Shown here one piece after another: positions 16,825 through 26,874 of a DNA stretch of 64,000 nt; the first letter of the stretch is position 1; every line of letters starts with the position of its first letter. Source of the stretch: AP-15 sp963703665 (GTDB taxonomy: Bacteria; Pseudomonadota; Alphaproteobacteria; ATCC43930; CGMCC-115725). Made by a program: the position numbers and the translations under genes. The stretch covers positions 1 to 64,000 of the forward strand of contig CAVPFB010000009.1 of NCBI GenBank assembly GCA_963703665.1, in the 5' to 3' direction. The notes under the pieces were generated by a model that was given only the letters and a program-made list of their open reading frames with translations, was not told the origin of the DNA and did not search any database.

Positions 16825-17488
16825 AACGAACCTCCTGTCGACGGTCAGCCTCAACCCACGGCTTTTTGGGCGCCGCGCAACCCGCAAGGCCGGTTCTGGG
16901 GCATTTGCGGGGCACCAGCCGCTTCGAGCGCAAAATACCACACCGCTCGCGCGACGGCGCGGCAAAAGCCGCTGCCTGCTGCCCGGAAGCACGGACGAAA
17001 CAGGCGGCGGGCTCGGCCGCGCGCCGATGCAACCTGAAGATGGGCGAGGCGATGCCCGGCGGCTGCATCTACAACAGATCAGCAGCAAAATTTCACCTGA
17101 AGATCGAGCTGGACCGCGCCAAGCCGGCGATCGTCTCGATCGTGGCGAACCCGGCGCGCGGGCTTCCGGGCGAGGTTTGGCGACCGGCCCTCGGGCGCCC
17201 GGAGCAGCGGCGCTTCGGGCGTATCGATCGACCATCGATCGGCGTTCTCCGCCATCCTGCGCCATCGGTTCCCGCGCAGCGATCGGATCGTCTTATGACA
17301 AGCGAGCTAGGCGATTTTCGGATCGCTCGAGTGTGTCTGGCCGGAAACGTGGCAAACCCGATCCCGATACCTTGCCGTCGCCCCCGCGAAAGCGGGAATG
17401 ACGGCCGAGAGTTTGATCTTCTTCTTTTTCCGGTCAGGCTCTCGTTTGCCGCGCCTCATTTGCCGCGCTTATCGGCCAAACGGCGCGG
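16825..17488. other. Intergenic region, no gene seen
   Basis: The 660 bases between the Rieske gene and MucR contain no credible gene. A short palindromic repeat, CCCGCGAAAGCGGG (about 17382-17395) inside a 27-base unit, is of a type scattered in alphaproteobacterial intergenic DNA. Confidence 0.5.
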
Positions 17489-17926
17489 TCAGGCTTTCGG
17501 GCGTCGCGTCCTGGGTCGCGCCCGGCCGCGCTTGCGGCCGAGGCCGAGCTGCCTTGCCATCGCCGAGCGTTGCTCGGAGTACGCCGGAGCGGTCAGCGGA
17601 TGATCGCTCGGCAACTGCCAGCGCCGCAAGTATTCGGCGATCTGCAGACCATGCCGGGTGCCGAGGTGCCGCCGCAGGGTCTTGCCGCGGAAGCCGCATT
17701 CGAGACAGACGACGTAATTGTGCTGCACCGACCGCTTGACCGGCACTGCCGGAGTCCGCGCCGGTTGCGGCGGCGGCGTCGTCCCCAGGTGTCGGATCGT
17801 CTGGTCGACCAACACGATCAGGGCCGAAAGCTGATCCGGCGCCAGCGTATGATTACCGACATAGCTGGCGATGATCTTCGTTACCGGACGCAGTCCGCCG
17901 GTTCTTTGGGTGGTTTCGTCATTCAT
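17489..17926 (-). CDS. MucR/Ros-family zinc-finger transcriptional regulator
   Basis: Starting at ATG 17926 the product is 145 residues. The C-terminal half has the prokaryotic zinc finger CLECGFRGKTLRRHLGTRHG (C-x2-C...H-x3-4-H) followed by LTPAEYLRRW-like sequence (QIAEYLRRWQLPSDHPLTA), and a basic RKRGRARPRTRRPK tail. Members bind AT-rich promoters of exopolysaccharide, motility and cell-cycle genes in alphaproteobacteria. The N-terminus resembles the MucR oligomerisation region. It is monocistronic. Confidence 0.9.
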   Translation of the reverse strand: MNDETTQRTGGLRPVTKIIASYVGNHTLAPDQLSALIVLVDQTIRHLGTTPPPQPARTPAVPVKRSVQHNYVVCLECGFRGKTLRRHLGTRHGLQIAEYLRRWQLPSDHPLTAPAYSEQRSAMARQLGLGRKRGRARPRTRRPKA

Positions 17927-18209
17927 CAGCGCATTGCTCCCGCATTCGCTTTTGCCACCTTCGTCATAGGCCAAACCGCAAAGAGATCAAACAAATTCTA
18001 GGCCGTTTGCAGTGGATGCTTCCTTTATGTTCGTTTAGACACACAGGATCATGTTCCCTGCGCAATCTATGCGAGTATTACCGACGAAATATCCCGGAAA
18101 ATTGGTCGTGTGGAGAACCAGATACTTTTACGACCTCTCCCGGTCAGCGAATTCTGCGCGTTTCGGCGTTTGGCGGACCGCATCGAGCCCTGCTCGAGCG
18201 GCTGAAGGC

Positions 18210-18926
18210 TCACTCGCCCGCGACCTCGGCCAACCTCCGACGACCGACCCTGGCCAGCACCGCGTCGAAGCTGGGCGCGCCGTCGGGATAATCGAACGCC
18301 TGCGCCATCTCTACAAAGCCGAGAAATTGCCGGGTGGGCGCCGGCATGAATCCTGCCCCGGAAGCCGTTCCGATATTTATGGATGAATGCGTCCACGGCA
18401 TTTGGTCGCGCTCCGAAACATCTGCGACACTGCCGTTCGCCAGGGCGACGGGACGGCGCGCCGGCAGGCTGCCCCATCGGCGAGTTCGCGCGTGGCCCAA
18501 ACTCTCGGTCCAACGGGAATCGGCGGGAGCAAGGCCGGCGGCAAAACCGTCGCGAGCGACGCCGCCGATCGCGCGTTCCAGCCGTCGCAACATGCTCGCC
18601 GCCGTCTGGCTGGTGACTTCGAGCCGCAGGTGCAGCCGATGGGCGCTGATCATGTGGTTCGAGGCCGCCAGCAGAAAGCAGGCTTGAAACCATTTGTGCA
18701 GCGGCACATGGCTGCGCTCGAACATGGTGCCCATCGTCGCGCGAAACTGTCTGTGGCAATGGCCGCAGAACTTCAACCCGATGCGCGCGCCTTTGCCGGT
18801 CACCGCTCCAATCCGATTGGCGGCGCCGCAACGCGGACACACCGGACCGCGTGGCCAGACGATGTCCTCGAGCTTGGCGTGGGCCGCCCGCTCGTTCCAA
18901 AGATAGGGCTGCGTTATGCTGTTCAC
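18210..18926 (-). CDS. Transposase-derived (IS1595-type) zinc-ribbon protein, no DDE domain
   Basis: Residues about 10-100 match the DNA-binding head of IS1595/ISXO2 transposases: CPRCGAANRIG...KFCGHCHRQF, then GTMFERSHVPLHKWFQA and SAHRLHLRLEVTSQTAASML. The catalytic DDE/N domain that should follow is absent. Instead the tail has ARTRRWGSLPARRP and TRQFLGFVEMAQAFDYPDG. It may be a domesticated DNA-binding protein or a truncated transposase with new C-terminal sequence. No terminal inverted repeats were noticed. It lies directly upstream of mucR in the same direction, separated by about 280 bases. Confidence 0.6.
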   Translation of the reverse strand: MNSITQPYLWNERAAHAKLEDIVWPRGPVCPRCGAANRIGAVTGKGARIGLKFCGHCHRQFRATMGTMFERSHVPLHKWFQACFLLAASNHMISAHRLHLRLEVTSQTAASMLRRLERAIGGVARDGFAAGLAPADSRWTESLGHARTRRWGSLPARRPVALANGSVADVSERDQMPWTHSSINIGTASGAGFMPAPTRQFLGFVEMAQAFDYPDGAPSFDAVLARVGRRRLAEVAGE

Positions 18927-19617
18927 CGGCGGCCTCGCTGTGCGGGGTGCTCGACGGCGGCTCGACGGTCCCGGCCGCCGGGGCCAGCAAACCGGTTTCT
19001 GGTTAATTTTGCCCTAAAAACGACAGGCTTCCGCTGAAGTAGAGGCGCTGATGAAATATTTGGCCTGTAAAAAATTCGGTCTGATCGCGTTGTCCGCCAG
19101 TGCCCTGATCGAGAAATTCGTCAGGTCCGTGCAGCCCAGCCCTGCTCGCCGTCCCGGCGAAGGCCGGGACCAACGCCAACCATGGGCACCGGCCTGCGCC
19201 GGCGCGGCGGGTGCAGTGGGCTTAGCTTAAAATCTTCTACCGATCGCGAGACACTGGTGCTCAGACGCAGACGCACGATTACTCAACCCGTGATGCCCCG
19301 TCATGACCGGGCTTATCCCGGTCATCCACGAGCCGCGGCACAAACTCCGTCGGTTTCCGTGGATGCCCGGCACGAGGCAGCATGGGGCCGGGCATGACGA
19401 TGGAGGGGAGACCGCACCATCCGAATGCGTCTGAGCACGAGCTCGGTTTCCGACCGAGTTTGACGCGATGACCCGAAGAAAACGCGGGTCGGTGCGACGC
19501 GCATCGCGCAACGAAGCAATCTCGACCTGACGAGTTTGTGTCGCCCCGAGATCGGTTCGCGGAGCCTGTCCGCGGGCAGGGCCCGCGGGCTCGCGATGAC
19601 AAATCCCGCCCTGCAGT
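18927..19617. repeat. Repeat-rich intergenic region
   Basis: No gene was found. GTCCCGGC-GAAG-GCCGGGAC at 19151-19170 is a perfect stem. GACCGGGCTTATCCCGGTC at about 19306-19324 is another palindrome embedded in a CGTCATGACC...CATCCACG unit typical of Bradyrhizobium-like intergenic repeats. A third unit of the CGAAGCAATC...CTCGCGATGAC type spans about 19503-19602. Confidence 0.65.
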
Positions 19618-20046
19618 TCAATTCGGTCGGAAATTCTGCTGGCGGGCGTTGGCGGCGTTGTTGCCGCTCAGGCCGGGCGACAGCAGGCCGGACGGCGGCG
19701 TCGGAGCATTCCCGGCGTTCGCCGCTTTGCGGTCCCGACCGACCGGTGCGTTCAGCATCCCGATCAGCCCCGGCGTCGCGGCGATCAGCGCATCGGTTGC
19801 GGCACGCTGGTCGGTCGACCCGGCTCGCTCCTGCCGGCGCAGAGTGCGTTCGATGCAGCGGGCGGTCCATCCCTGGTCGATGCGCAAGCTGAACGGCGCC
19901 GGCTCATAGCAGTCGCGATAGGCCGCCGCCCATTCGAGCCAGGCGGCGAGCCGCGCCTGCTGCCCGGCATCGAGCGGCATCAGCGCCATCGCGGCGGCGA
20001 GAACCAGCGGGAGCGGCATCACGGTCACGGCGCCATCATACGCCAT
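19618..20046 (-). CDS. Hypothetical Ala/Gln-rich exported protein
   Basis: A leftward frame gives about 142 residues from MAYDGAVTVMPLPLVLAAAM, a possible signal segment. A helical region follows (QQARLAAWLEWAAAYRDCYEP, ARCIERTLRRQERAG), then a low-complexity tail. There are no recognisable domains. Composition and length make a real gene plausible. The upstream in-frame start at 20115 would add a Gly/Ala-rich stretch. Confidence 0.45.
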   Translation of the reverse strand: MAYDGAVTVMPLPLVLAAAMALMPLDAGQQARLAAWLEWAAAYRDCYEPAPFSLRIDQGWTARCIERTLRRQERAGSTDQRAATDALIAATPGLIGMLNAPVGRDRKAANAGNAPTPPSGLLSPGLSGNNAANARQQNFRPN

Positions 20047-20176
20047 CGACGCCGCCGCGCCACCAGCCGCCGCAGCCGGGCTACCCCAAGCCCAGCCGCC
20101 CGAAGCCGCTGGCAAATGCTATGATCCGGTGCGCTGCTTTCGATTTTGCCCATTGTAAACCCGATCGAGATCGGCA

Positions 20177-20827
20177 ATGGATCTGCTGCTCCGCTCCTGG
20201 AGAGGCATCGCCGGCGCGGTGCTCTGCCCGCTCTTCATGGTCTCGGCCGGCGCCGCGGTGCGGGCGCAATCCGGCTCGCCGGCGGCCACCGGGGCGCAGA
20301 TCATTTATGTCATCGCCGGCGGCTGGCACACCGAGCTCGCCCTGCCGGCGGCGTCGATCGACTCCCCGCTGAAGGCTCTCGCGGTCCGCTTTCCGGGCGC
20401 CCGGTCTCTGGTCTTCGGCTGGGGAGCGCGCGGTTATTACATGGCGCGCCACCCCGGATTCGAAGATTTGATGCGGGCGGCGACACCTGGGCCGGCGGTC
20501 GTGCTGGTGGTTCCCTTGGCGATTTCGGCGGCGGCGTTCGCCGGGGCTGCCAACGCCATCCCACTGGCGATTTCGCCCGGCGGCGCCGCGCGGCTGTCGC
20601 GGTTTTTATGGGACAGTCTGGTCGAGAATTGCAACGGCGGCCTGCGCGACCTCGGCGCCGGCCCCTATCCGCAAAGCGTCTTTTACGCCGCGACCGGAAC
20701 CTACGACCTTTCCGATACCTGCAACACCTGGGCGGCCGAAGCCTTGCGAGCGGCCGGCGTGCCGGTGAACCCGGCGGGCGTCGTGTTTGCGGGTCAGCTC
20801 CTCGATCAGCTGCGGGGCCGCCGGTGA
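20177..20827 (+). CDS. DUF2459 (TIGR02117-type) protein
   Basis: The 216-residue protein has an N-terminal hydrophobic leader, then IIYVIAGGWHTELALPA (family 'NGWHT' signature), FGWGARGYYM, and the C-terminal NTWAAEALRAAGVPV block. It is probably periplasmic or membrane-anchored. The conserved His and Cys suggest a hydrolase-like fold but no activity is established. Its stop abuts the convergent adenylate cyclase gene. Confidence 0.8.
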   Translation: MDLLLRSWRGIAGAVLCPLFMVSAGAAVRAQSGSPAATGAQIIYVIAGGWHTELALPAASIDSPLKALAVRFPGARSLVFGWGARGYYMARHPGFEDLMRAATPGPAVVLVVPLAISAAAFAGAANAIPLAISPGGAARLSRFLWDSLVENCNGGLRDLGAGPYPQSVFYAATGTYDLSDTCNTWAAEALRAAGVPVNPAGVVFAGQLLDQLRGRR

Positions 20828-22252
20828 TCACGGGATCTCGTAGACCGCCACCTCGTCGGCGATGCCGCGCAGCGAGCGCGATTGAGACACTGGTTTGAGC
20901 CCGCTGGTCTTGAGCAGGGTCGAGGCCTGCGGGTGGGTGACCACTGAGCCGGTCGCCAGGATCGAGCGCGAATCGGCGAGCGCCTGCACGCGAGCGGCGA
21001 TGTTGACAGTCTGGCCGAAATAATCCTGCCGGTCGTTCAAGACGACCGCCAGGCACGGCCCCTCGTGGATGCCGATCTTGAGCAGCAGATCCTCGCGCGC
21101 GTGTCCGTCGTGGCCGTTATGGCCATTGCCCAGATCGCGCATCGCCTCGCGCATCCGTAGGGCTGCGGCCACCGCCCGGTCGGGGGTCGGGAACGTCGCC
21201 ATCACCGCGTCGCCGATGGTCTTGACCACTGCCCCGGCCTCGGATGCGACGATCTCGTTGAGTAGCTGAAAATGCGCGCGGACCAGGTCAAACGCGACAA
21301 GGTCGCCGACCCGCTCGTAGAGCTCGGTCGAGCCTTTGAGGTCGGTGAACAGAAAGGTCAGGCTGGTGATCTTGAGCCGCTGCTCGGCATCGATCGTGTT
21401 GGTCCCGTAGATGTCGCGGAACACCTGGTTGGTCAGGAGCCGCTTGGCGGTCAGGAACGGGCGGCGCCGGCGCAGCAATTCCTCGAGTTGGTGGCCGGCG
21501 ATCCACAACCCCGGCAAGACGCGCGCATCGGTGTGGTTCTCGAGCGACAGGTGCAGCGGCCCGGGCCGCAGCTCGATCCGTTCCGTAGGCGCCCGCACCC
21601 TGTCGAAGACCAGAGAGAGGCTCTGGCGCTCGCGCGTCGGCTCGCCTTTGACGTCGAGGAACTGGCTCGTATGCGTCACCGGGTCGAGGATGATCACGAA
21701 CTCGGCCGGCAATTGCAGCGACAGCAGCGCCTTTCCGCCGGGCGGCAGCTCCATCGCTTCGAGGGTGATCTCCTCGATCACTTGGTCGAGATCGTCGGGC
21801 AGGTCGATCCCGGAGCTCCAGAAGATCTGGCGAAAATATTCGGCGAACGGCAATTCGTCGGGATCATGCGCGGCGATCCGGCGCACCCGCCGGCTGACGG
21901 TGAAGGTCACCTCGACGATTTCGTCGAGCGTCGGCGCGTAATCCGCGGCACACCAGGCGCAGTGGTACTCTTCGCGAACGACGGTCTTCAGCGTGGCACT
22001 CTCCTCGAGCACGCCGGCGCAACTCGGGCACAGCACGTTCCACGACAATTCGAACAGACCGAGCCGAGCCGCGTGCAGAAAGGCGGCGATCGCGCGTTCG
22101 GTATCGATCCCGCTTTTGGCGGCAAAATCGAGCGCGTTGATCCGGCAGAGCCGGTGATCCGGCGCCTCGCGGACCAATTTCTCGATGGCGGCCGCCGCGT
22201 CGGGATCGGCCGACTGCCGCAAAGTCGTAAACAGGTTGTCTGCTTCGCTCAT
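20828..22252 (-). CDS. DUF5939-type class III adenylate/guanylate cyclase
   Basis: The catalytic domain occupies the C-terminal 180 residues: LFTDLKGSTELYERVGD (first metal Asp), VVKTIGDAVMATFP (second metal Asp; the Lys is the purine-specifying position and favours ATP) and YFGQTVNIAARVQ (transition-state Asn/Arg). The N-terminal 300 residues contain a CPSC...CAWC zinc-ribbon-like pair and a beta-rich sensory region, as in DUF5939 cyclases. I chose ATG 22252 (GGGAGGC upstream; homologues start near MSEADNLF). ATG 22312 is possible. It is likely soluble and produces cAMP. Confidence 0.85.
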   Translation of the reverse strand: MSEADNLFTTLRQSADPDAAAAIEKLVREAPDHRLCRINALDFAAKSGIDTERAIAAFLHAARLGLFELSWNVLCPSCAGVLEESATLKTVVREEYHCAWCAADYAPTLDEIVEVTFTVSRRVRRIAAHDPDELPFAEYFRQIFWSSGIDLPDDLDQVIEEITLEAMELPPGGKALLSLQLPAEFVIILDPVTHTSQFLDVKGEPTRERQSLSLVFDRVRAPTERIELRPGPLHLSLENHTDARVLPGLWIAGHQLEELLRRRRPFLTAKRLLTNQVFRDIYGTNTIDAEQRLKITSLTFLFTDLKGSTELYERVGDLVAFDLVRAHFQLLNEIVASEAGAVVKTIGDAVMATFPTPDRAVAAALRMREAMRDLGNGHNGHDGHAREDLLLKIGIHEGPCLAVVLNDRQDYFGQTVNIAARVQALADSRSILATGSVVTHPQASTLLKTSGLKPVSQSRSLRGIADEVAVYEIP

Positions 22253-22471
22253 CGGAAATGCCTGCCTCCCGGCGTCGGCCATGGGATCGGCTGCGTCGGT
22301 CAAGAGAGACATAATAAATGTGGGCGCGGTTCGCGTTCGGCAAGCTAGCGGCGTTCGACGCACCCGCACAGGCCGGCGCCGGCCACGATGCGACAGACTA
22401 CGCAGTCATAGGCAGGCATCGGTCTCCGTCGGCCGCCTCGCCCCCGGCGCGGCCCCCGGCAGGCGGGCCGG

Positions 22472-23522
22472 TCACTGAAACTGGGGCATGACCTCGTCGC
22501 ACAGCAGCCGCAGTGCGGTCATGACCTGCGCATGCGGGATCAGGCCGCCGCAATTCAGCTCGGCCAATATCCCGTCGATGCCCAGCTCCTGCTGCAAATC
22601 GCGCAGCCTGTCCCCCACCGCTTGCGGCGTGCCGATCAGCACCTGACCCTGCAAGGCTTCGTCGTAGGTCAGCTTTTCGAGGCGCTCGAGGCGCTCCGCC
22701 CGGCCTTCGATCGCGCGCGTGCCGCCGCGAGACATCGAGTTCGCGCAGCCGCTCGGTCTGCTCGCGGTAGAAATGCATCAGGCTGTCCCGCGGCTCCTCC
22801 CGCGCCATGCCCGCGGTTTCGGCGAGATATGTCGGCACCCGCAGATATACCCGACCGCGGCCCGGGTGGCCGGCCGCCTTGTACGCCTCGCGGTATTCGC
22901 GGACCGCCGGGGCAAACTCGGAAAACGAGCCGTGGCGGGCGTTGATAAAGATCGGCAGACCGCGCTCGCCGACCGCGGGATAGGTATCGGGGCTGGCTGC
23001 GGCGATGCGGATCGGCGGCAGCGGCTGCTGAAACGGCTTCGGCGTCACCGCGATGTTGTTGAAGCGATAGTACCGGCCTTCGTAGTGAACAACGGGCTGC
23101 GACCAGGCCTGCTCGACGATGTCGAGAACTTCGGCAAATCGCTCGCGGCTTTCCCCATAGGATACGCCATAATCTTCATAAGTTCGCGGCAAGCCGCTGC
23201 GGCCGACCCCGAAAATCAGCCTGCCGCGGCTGATCTGGTCGACCGTGGCGGCCTCCTCCGCCAGGCGCAAGGGGTGGCACAGCGGCAACACCTGAACCGC
23301 GATGCCGATTTTGATGCGGCGGGTGCGGGCGGCGACAGCACTGGCGATGCTGAGCGGCGCCGACAAGACCGAGCGCTGCGGATCGAAATGCAGCTCGGCC
23401 AGCCACATCACGTCGAGGCCGAGCTCTTCGGCGGCGTCGATCTGCTCGAACGCCTCGGCGAAGGTGTCGGCGTCGGACCGGCCCGGCAGCGACGGAAACT
23501 GGTGAAACATGCCGAATTCCAT
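22472..23522 (-). CDS. Luciferase-like flavin-dependent monooxygenase (one frameshift)
   Basis: ATG 23522 follows GAGGAATTCGCC. The product is an LLM-class TIM barrel: MEFGMFHQFPS, LGLDVMWLAELHF, RIKIGIAVQVLPLCHPLRLAEE and a GVGRSGLPRTYEDYGV flavin-binding segment. Near 22730 one extra base moves the frame. The true C-terminus (LTYDEALQGQVLIGTPQAVGDRL... to 22472) is in the next frame. Corrected length is about 350 residues, normal for the family. Substrate unknown. Divergent from kup. Confidence 0.85.
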
Positions 23523-23777
23523 GGCGAATTCCTCTCTGCCGCGCGGTCGCCGGCGGCGCAATCAAGCCGCAGCTTATCGTGGACGGCGCCGAGAGGGTAC
23601 GCAAGAGGCTGCGAGCATTGAACGTTGGGAGACCTTCGGACGAACAGCGTTGTTGTGGAGCGCTGCGCAACATCGCAAAAGATTTTTCTGAAGGCCCGCG
23701 CTTTCGCGGCAGCACCGCCCGCTTCCGGAGCGCACCGCGTTAGTAGATCGCCCGACACCCGCAGGCAGGAGAGCTCG
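23523..23777. other. Divergent promoter region of monooxygenase and kup
   Basis: These 255 bases lie between the two divergent starts and hold no recognisable gene or riboswitch. Confidence 0.45.
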
Positions 23778-25727
23778 ATGACGGACCCCAGCGGCAGTTC
23801 TGCATCTGCGCCCGTAATCATTCCGGCCGGGCACGCCGCGCCGGACGCCGACGACGAGCAGTCGCCACACCCGGCGCCTCTCGCCGGGCTCTCGGTCGCG
23901 GCGCTCGGCATCGTGTTTGGCGACATCGGGACCAGCCCGGTCTACACCTTCCGCGAATGCTTCGACCCGGAGCACGGATTGCCGCTGTCGCCGGAGAACG
24001 TGCTGGGCATTCTGTCGCTGATCGTGTGGGCGCTGATCCTGGTCGTCGCCGTCAAATACGTTCTCCTGATCATGCGCGCCGACAATCAGGGCGAGGGCGG
24101 CATCCTGGCCTTGCTGGCGCTCGCCCAGGAGGCGGTGAAGAGCCCGCGCGGGCGCACCGTTCTGGTCCTCCTGGCCATCGCCGGCGCCGCGCTGTTTTAC
24201 GGCGACAGCATGATCACGCCGGCGATTTCGGTGTTGAGCGCGATCGAGGGGATCGGCGTCGCGACCCCGGCCTTGGGCCGGTTCGTCGTGCCGATCACGG
24301 TCGTGGTGCTGGCGCTCCTGTTCCTCATTCAAAAGCGCGGCACGGCCAAGGTCGGGCATCTGTTCGGCCCGGTGATGCTGGTCTGGTTCGCGGTGATCGG
24401 GATCGACGGGCTGATCCGGATCGCCGCCGCGCCGCGCGTCTTGGCGGCGCTGAACCCGGCGCACGCCGTCGCCGTTTTCATCGAGTCGCCGCTGCGGGGC
24501 TTTCTTGTGCTCGGTGCGGTGTCGCTCGCGATCACCGGCGGCGAGGCGCTTTATGCCGATATGGGCCATTTTGGGAAGCTGCCGATCAGGCTCGCCTGGT
24601 TCGGACTGGTGTTGCCGGCCCTCGTCCTCAATTATTTTGGACAGGGCGCCCTGGTCCTCGGCGACAGGACGGCGATCGACAACCCGTTCTTTCGGATGAT
24701 GCCGGGCTGGGGGATGATCCCCATGGTGCTGCTGTCGACCGCGGCGACCGTCATCGCCTCGCAGGCGGTGATCTCCGGCTCGTTTTCGCTGTCGCGCCAG
24801 GCGATCCAGCTCGGCCTGTTGCCGCAGCTCGACATCTATCAGACCTCGGCCGAGGCGCGCGGCCAAATTTATATTCCCGAGCTCAATTGGCTGCTGCTGG
24901 TGGCGGTCCTGGCATTGGTCCTCAGCTTCCGCAGCTCGAGCGCCCTTGCCGCGGCTTACGGCTTTGCCGTCACCGGAACGATGACCCTGACGACGGTGCT
25001 GGTCGGCGCCGTGATGCGAGCCGTCTGGCATTGGCGGTGGCCGGCGATCGCCGCCGTGCTGGCGCCGATCATGACTGTCGACCTGGCACTGTTTAGCTCG
25101 AATTCGCTGAAGATCCCGAGCGGGGCGTGGTTTCCGCTGGTGATCGGCCTGGTCATGTTCACGGTCATGACCACCTGGCGCACCGGCCGCCGATTGGTTC
25201 TGGACCGGCTGGCGAGCCAGACGATGTCATTGGCCGACTTTCTCGCGAGCTGCGACACGGCGGCGGAGACGCGGGTGTCGGGCACCGCCGTGTTTCTGAC
25301 CAGCCGGACCGAGCACGTCCCGCCGACCCTGACGCAGAACCTCAGGCACAACAAGGTGCTGCACCAGAGGGTGCTGCTGACCCGGGTGGCGACCAGCAAC
25401 GTCCCCCGGATCATGGGTCCGGACCGCATCGAGGCGCGCGACCTCGGCCGGGGTTTTTGGCAGATCGACGCCCGTTTCGGGTTTGCCCAGACGCCGAATT
25501 TGCCGCGCGAGCTGCTGCGCGCGAACATCCCGGGCCTCGATCTCGATCTCGACAAGATCTCGTACTTCGTGGGGCGCGCCAACGTCAGATCGACGCCGCG
25601 GTCCGGGATGGCCCGCTGGCGCGAGCGCCTCTACATCGCCCTCACCCGCGTCGCCAGCCGGCCAAACGATTTCTTCCGCATCCCGGCCGACCAGGTCATC
25701 GAGATCGGCGCCCAAGTCGAGATCTGA
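23778..25727 (+). CDS. kup: Kup/Trk-type low-affinity potassium transporter
   Basis: A 649-residue protein preceded by GGAGAG. The N-terminal GIVFGDIGTSPVYTFRECF is the KUP signature, followed by twelve hydrophobic segments including YGDSMITPAISVLSA and GGEALYADMGHFG, and a hydrophilic C-terminal domain of about 200 residues with the conserved RFGF and Y-VGR segments. It catalyses H+-coupled K+ uptake in the inner membrane. Transcribed separately from the mutarotase 80 bases downstream. Confidence 0.95.
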   Translation: MTDPSGSSASAPVIIPAGHAAPDADDEQSPHPAPLAGLSVAALGIVFGDIGTSPVYTFRECFDPEHGLPLSPENVLGILSLIVWALILVVAVKYVLLIMRADNQGEGGILALLALAQEAVKSPRGRTVLVLLAIAGAALFYGDSMITPAISVLSAIEGIGVATPALGRFVVPITVVVLALLFLIQKRGTAKVGHLFGPVMLVWFAVIGIDGLIRIAAAPRVLAALNPAHAVAVFIESPLRGFLVLGAVSLAITGGEALYADMGHFGKLPIRLAWFGLVLPALVLNYFGQGALVLGDRTAIDNPFFRMMPGWGMIPMVLLSTAATVIASQAVISGSFSLSRQAIQLGLLPQLDIYQTSAEARGQIYIPELNWLLLVAVLALVLSFRSSSALAAAYGFAVTGTMTLTTVLVGAVMRAVWHWRWPAIAAVLAPIMTVDLALFSSNSLKIPSGAWFPLVIGLVMFTVMTTWRTGRRLVLDRLASQTMSLADFLASCDTAAETRVSGTAVFLTSRTEHVPPTLTQNLRHNKVLHQRVLLTRVATSNVPRIMGPDRIEARDLGRGFWQIDARFGFAQTPNLPRELLRANIPGLDLDLDKISYFVGRANVRSTPRSGMARWRERLYIALTRVASRPNDFFRIPADQVIEIGAQVEI

Positions 25728-25809
25728 GGGAGCGGCGATCGACGGTCGGCGTTTATCGAGGAACCGGACCACGTCGGCGCCGGTTCGGCCCCTGGAGGAG
25801 GACGGTCCG

Positions 25810-26874
25810 TTGCGCTCTGTCTCGGAAAGCATTCCCTTTGGTCGGGCGCAGGGTCGGACGGCGCGCCTGTTCACCCTCGAGAGCGACATGCTGCGCGCCC
25901 ATATCACCGATTATGCGGGGGTGCTGGTGTCGCTCGAGGCGCCCGACCGCGGCGGCGTGCGCGACCACGTCGTGCTCGGCTTCGACGATGTCGCCGGATA
26001 TCTCGACAATCGCGGCTCGTTCGGCGCCTTGCTCGGACGTACCGCGAACCGCATTGCCGATGGTCGGATGGTCATCGACGGGCAGGCTTATGAACTTTCC
26101 AAGAACGAGAATGGCTCGACCCTGCACGGCGGAGTCGAGGGCTTTGGCAAGAGGTTCTGGTCGGTCGCGGAACATGACGGGCAGCGTCTGAGGCTGGCTC
26201 TGGTCAGTCCGGACGGCGACCAGGGGTTCCCAGGCGCGGTCGCGGCCGAAGCCGTCTGGCAGCTCGACGGCGCCGACCTGTCGCTCGCCTTTACCGCCAG
26301 CACCACCAAGCCGACGCCGCTGTCGTTGAGCGCGCATCCCTATTTCAATCTCGAGGGGCCGCTCGCCCGCGACTGCCTCGATCACGAGACCGAGATCTTC
26401 GCCCAATCCTATCTGCCGACCGACCAGAGACAGATCCCGACGGGAGAGATCGCATCGGTAGCGGGCACGCCCCTCGATTTCCGCAGCCTCGGGCATATCG
26501 GCGAGCGCATCCGCGAGCCGGACCTGCAGCTGCGCTACGGCCGCGGCTACGACCATTACTTCGTTCTGCCGCAGGATGCGCCGGGAGCGCTTCGCCTGGC
26601 CGCGCGCGTTTTCAGCCCCCGCAGCGGCCGGAGGCTCGAAATCCTGACCACCCAGCCGGGCCTGCAGTTCTACGCCGGGAACAACCTCGACGGCTCGGCG
26701 CCGGGTCGCGGCGGCCTCTACCGCCAATCGGCGGGCTTTGCGTTCGAGCCGCAGGGCTTTCCGAATGCGCCGAACCAGCCGAATTTTCCCTCGACGATCC
26801 TGCGGCCGGGCGAGACTTATCGCCAGCAGATCGTCTACCGCCTGACCGCCGACCGGCATGGAGAGAAAAGATGA
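25810..26874 (+). CDS. Aldose 1-epimerase (galactose mutarotase)
   Basis: I chose TTG 25810 because GGAGGAGG ends 9 bases upstream and homologues begin at this point (SIPFGRAQG...). The 354-residue product has the mutarotase features GRTANRIADGR, NGSTLHGGVEGFGKRFW (first catalytic His), SAHPYFNL (second His) and the C-terminal Glu within GLQFYAGNNLDG. It interconverts alpha and beta anomers of hexoses. It overlaps the next gene by ATGA. Confidence 0.9.
   Translation: MRSVSESIPFGRAQGRTARLFTLESDMLRAHITDYAGVLVSLEAPDRGGVRDHVVLGFDDVAGYLDNRGSFGALLGRTANRIADGRMVIDGQAYELSKNENGSTLHGGVEGFGKRFWSVAEHDGQRLRLALVSPDGDQGFPGAVAAEAVWQLDGADLSLAFTASTTKPTPLSLSAHPYFNLEGPLARDCLDHETEIFAQSYLPTDQRQIPTGEIASVAGTPLDFRSLGHIGERIREPDLQLRYGRGYDHYFVLPQDAPGALRLAARVFSPRSGRRLEILTTQPGLQFYAGNNLDGSAPGRGGLYRQSAGFAFEPQGFPNAPNQPNFPSTILRPGETYRQQIVYRLTADRHGEKR

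Noticed and set aside
17376..17402. CRISPR repeat suggested by CCCGCGAAAGCGGG palindrome
   Set aside because: It is a single copy with no regularly spaced repeats or cas genes. It belongs to dispersed intergenic repeats.
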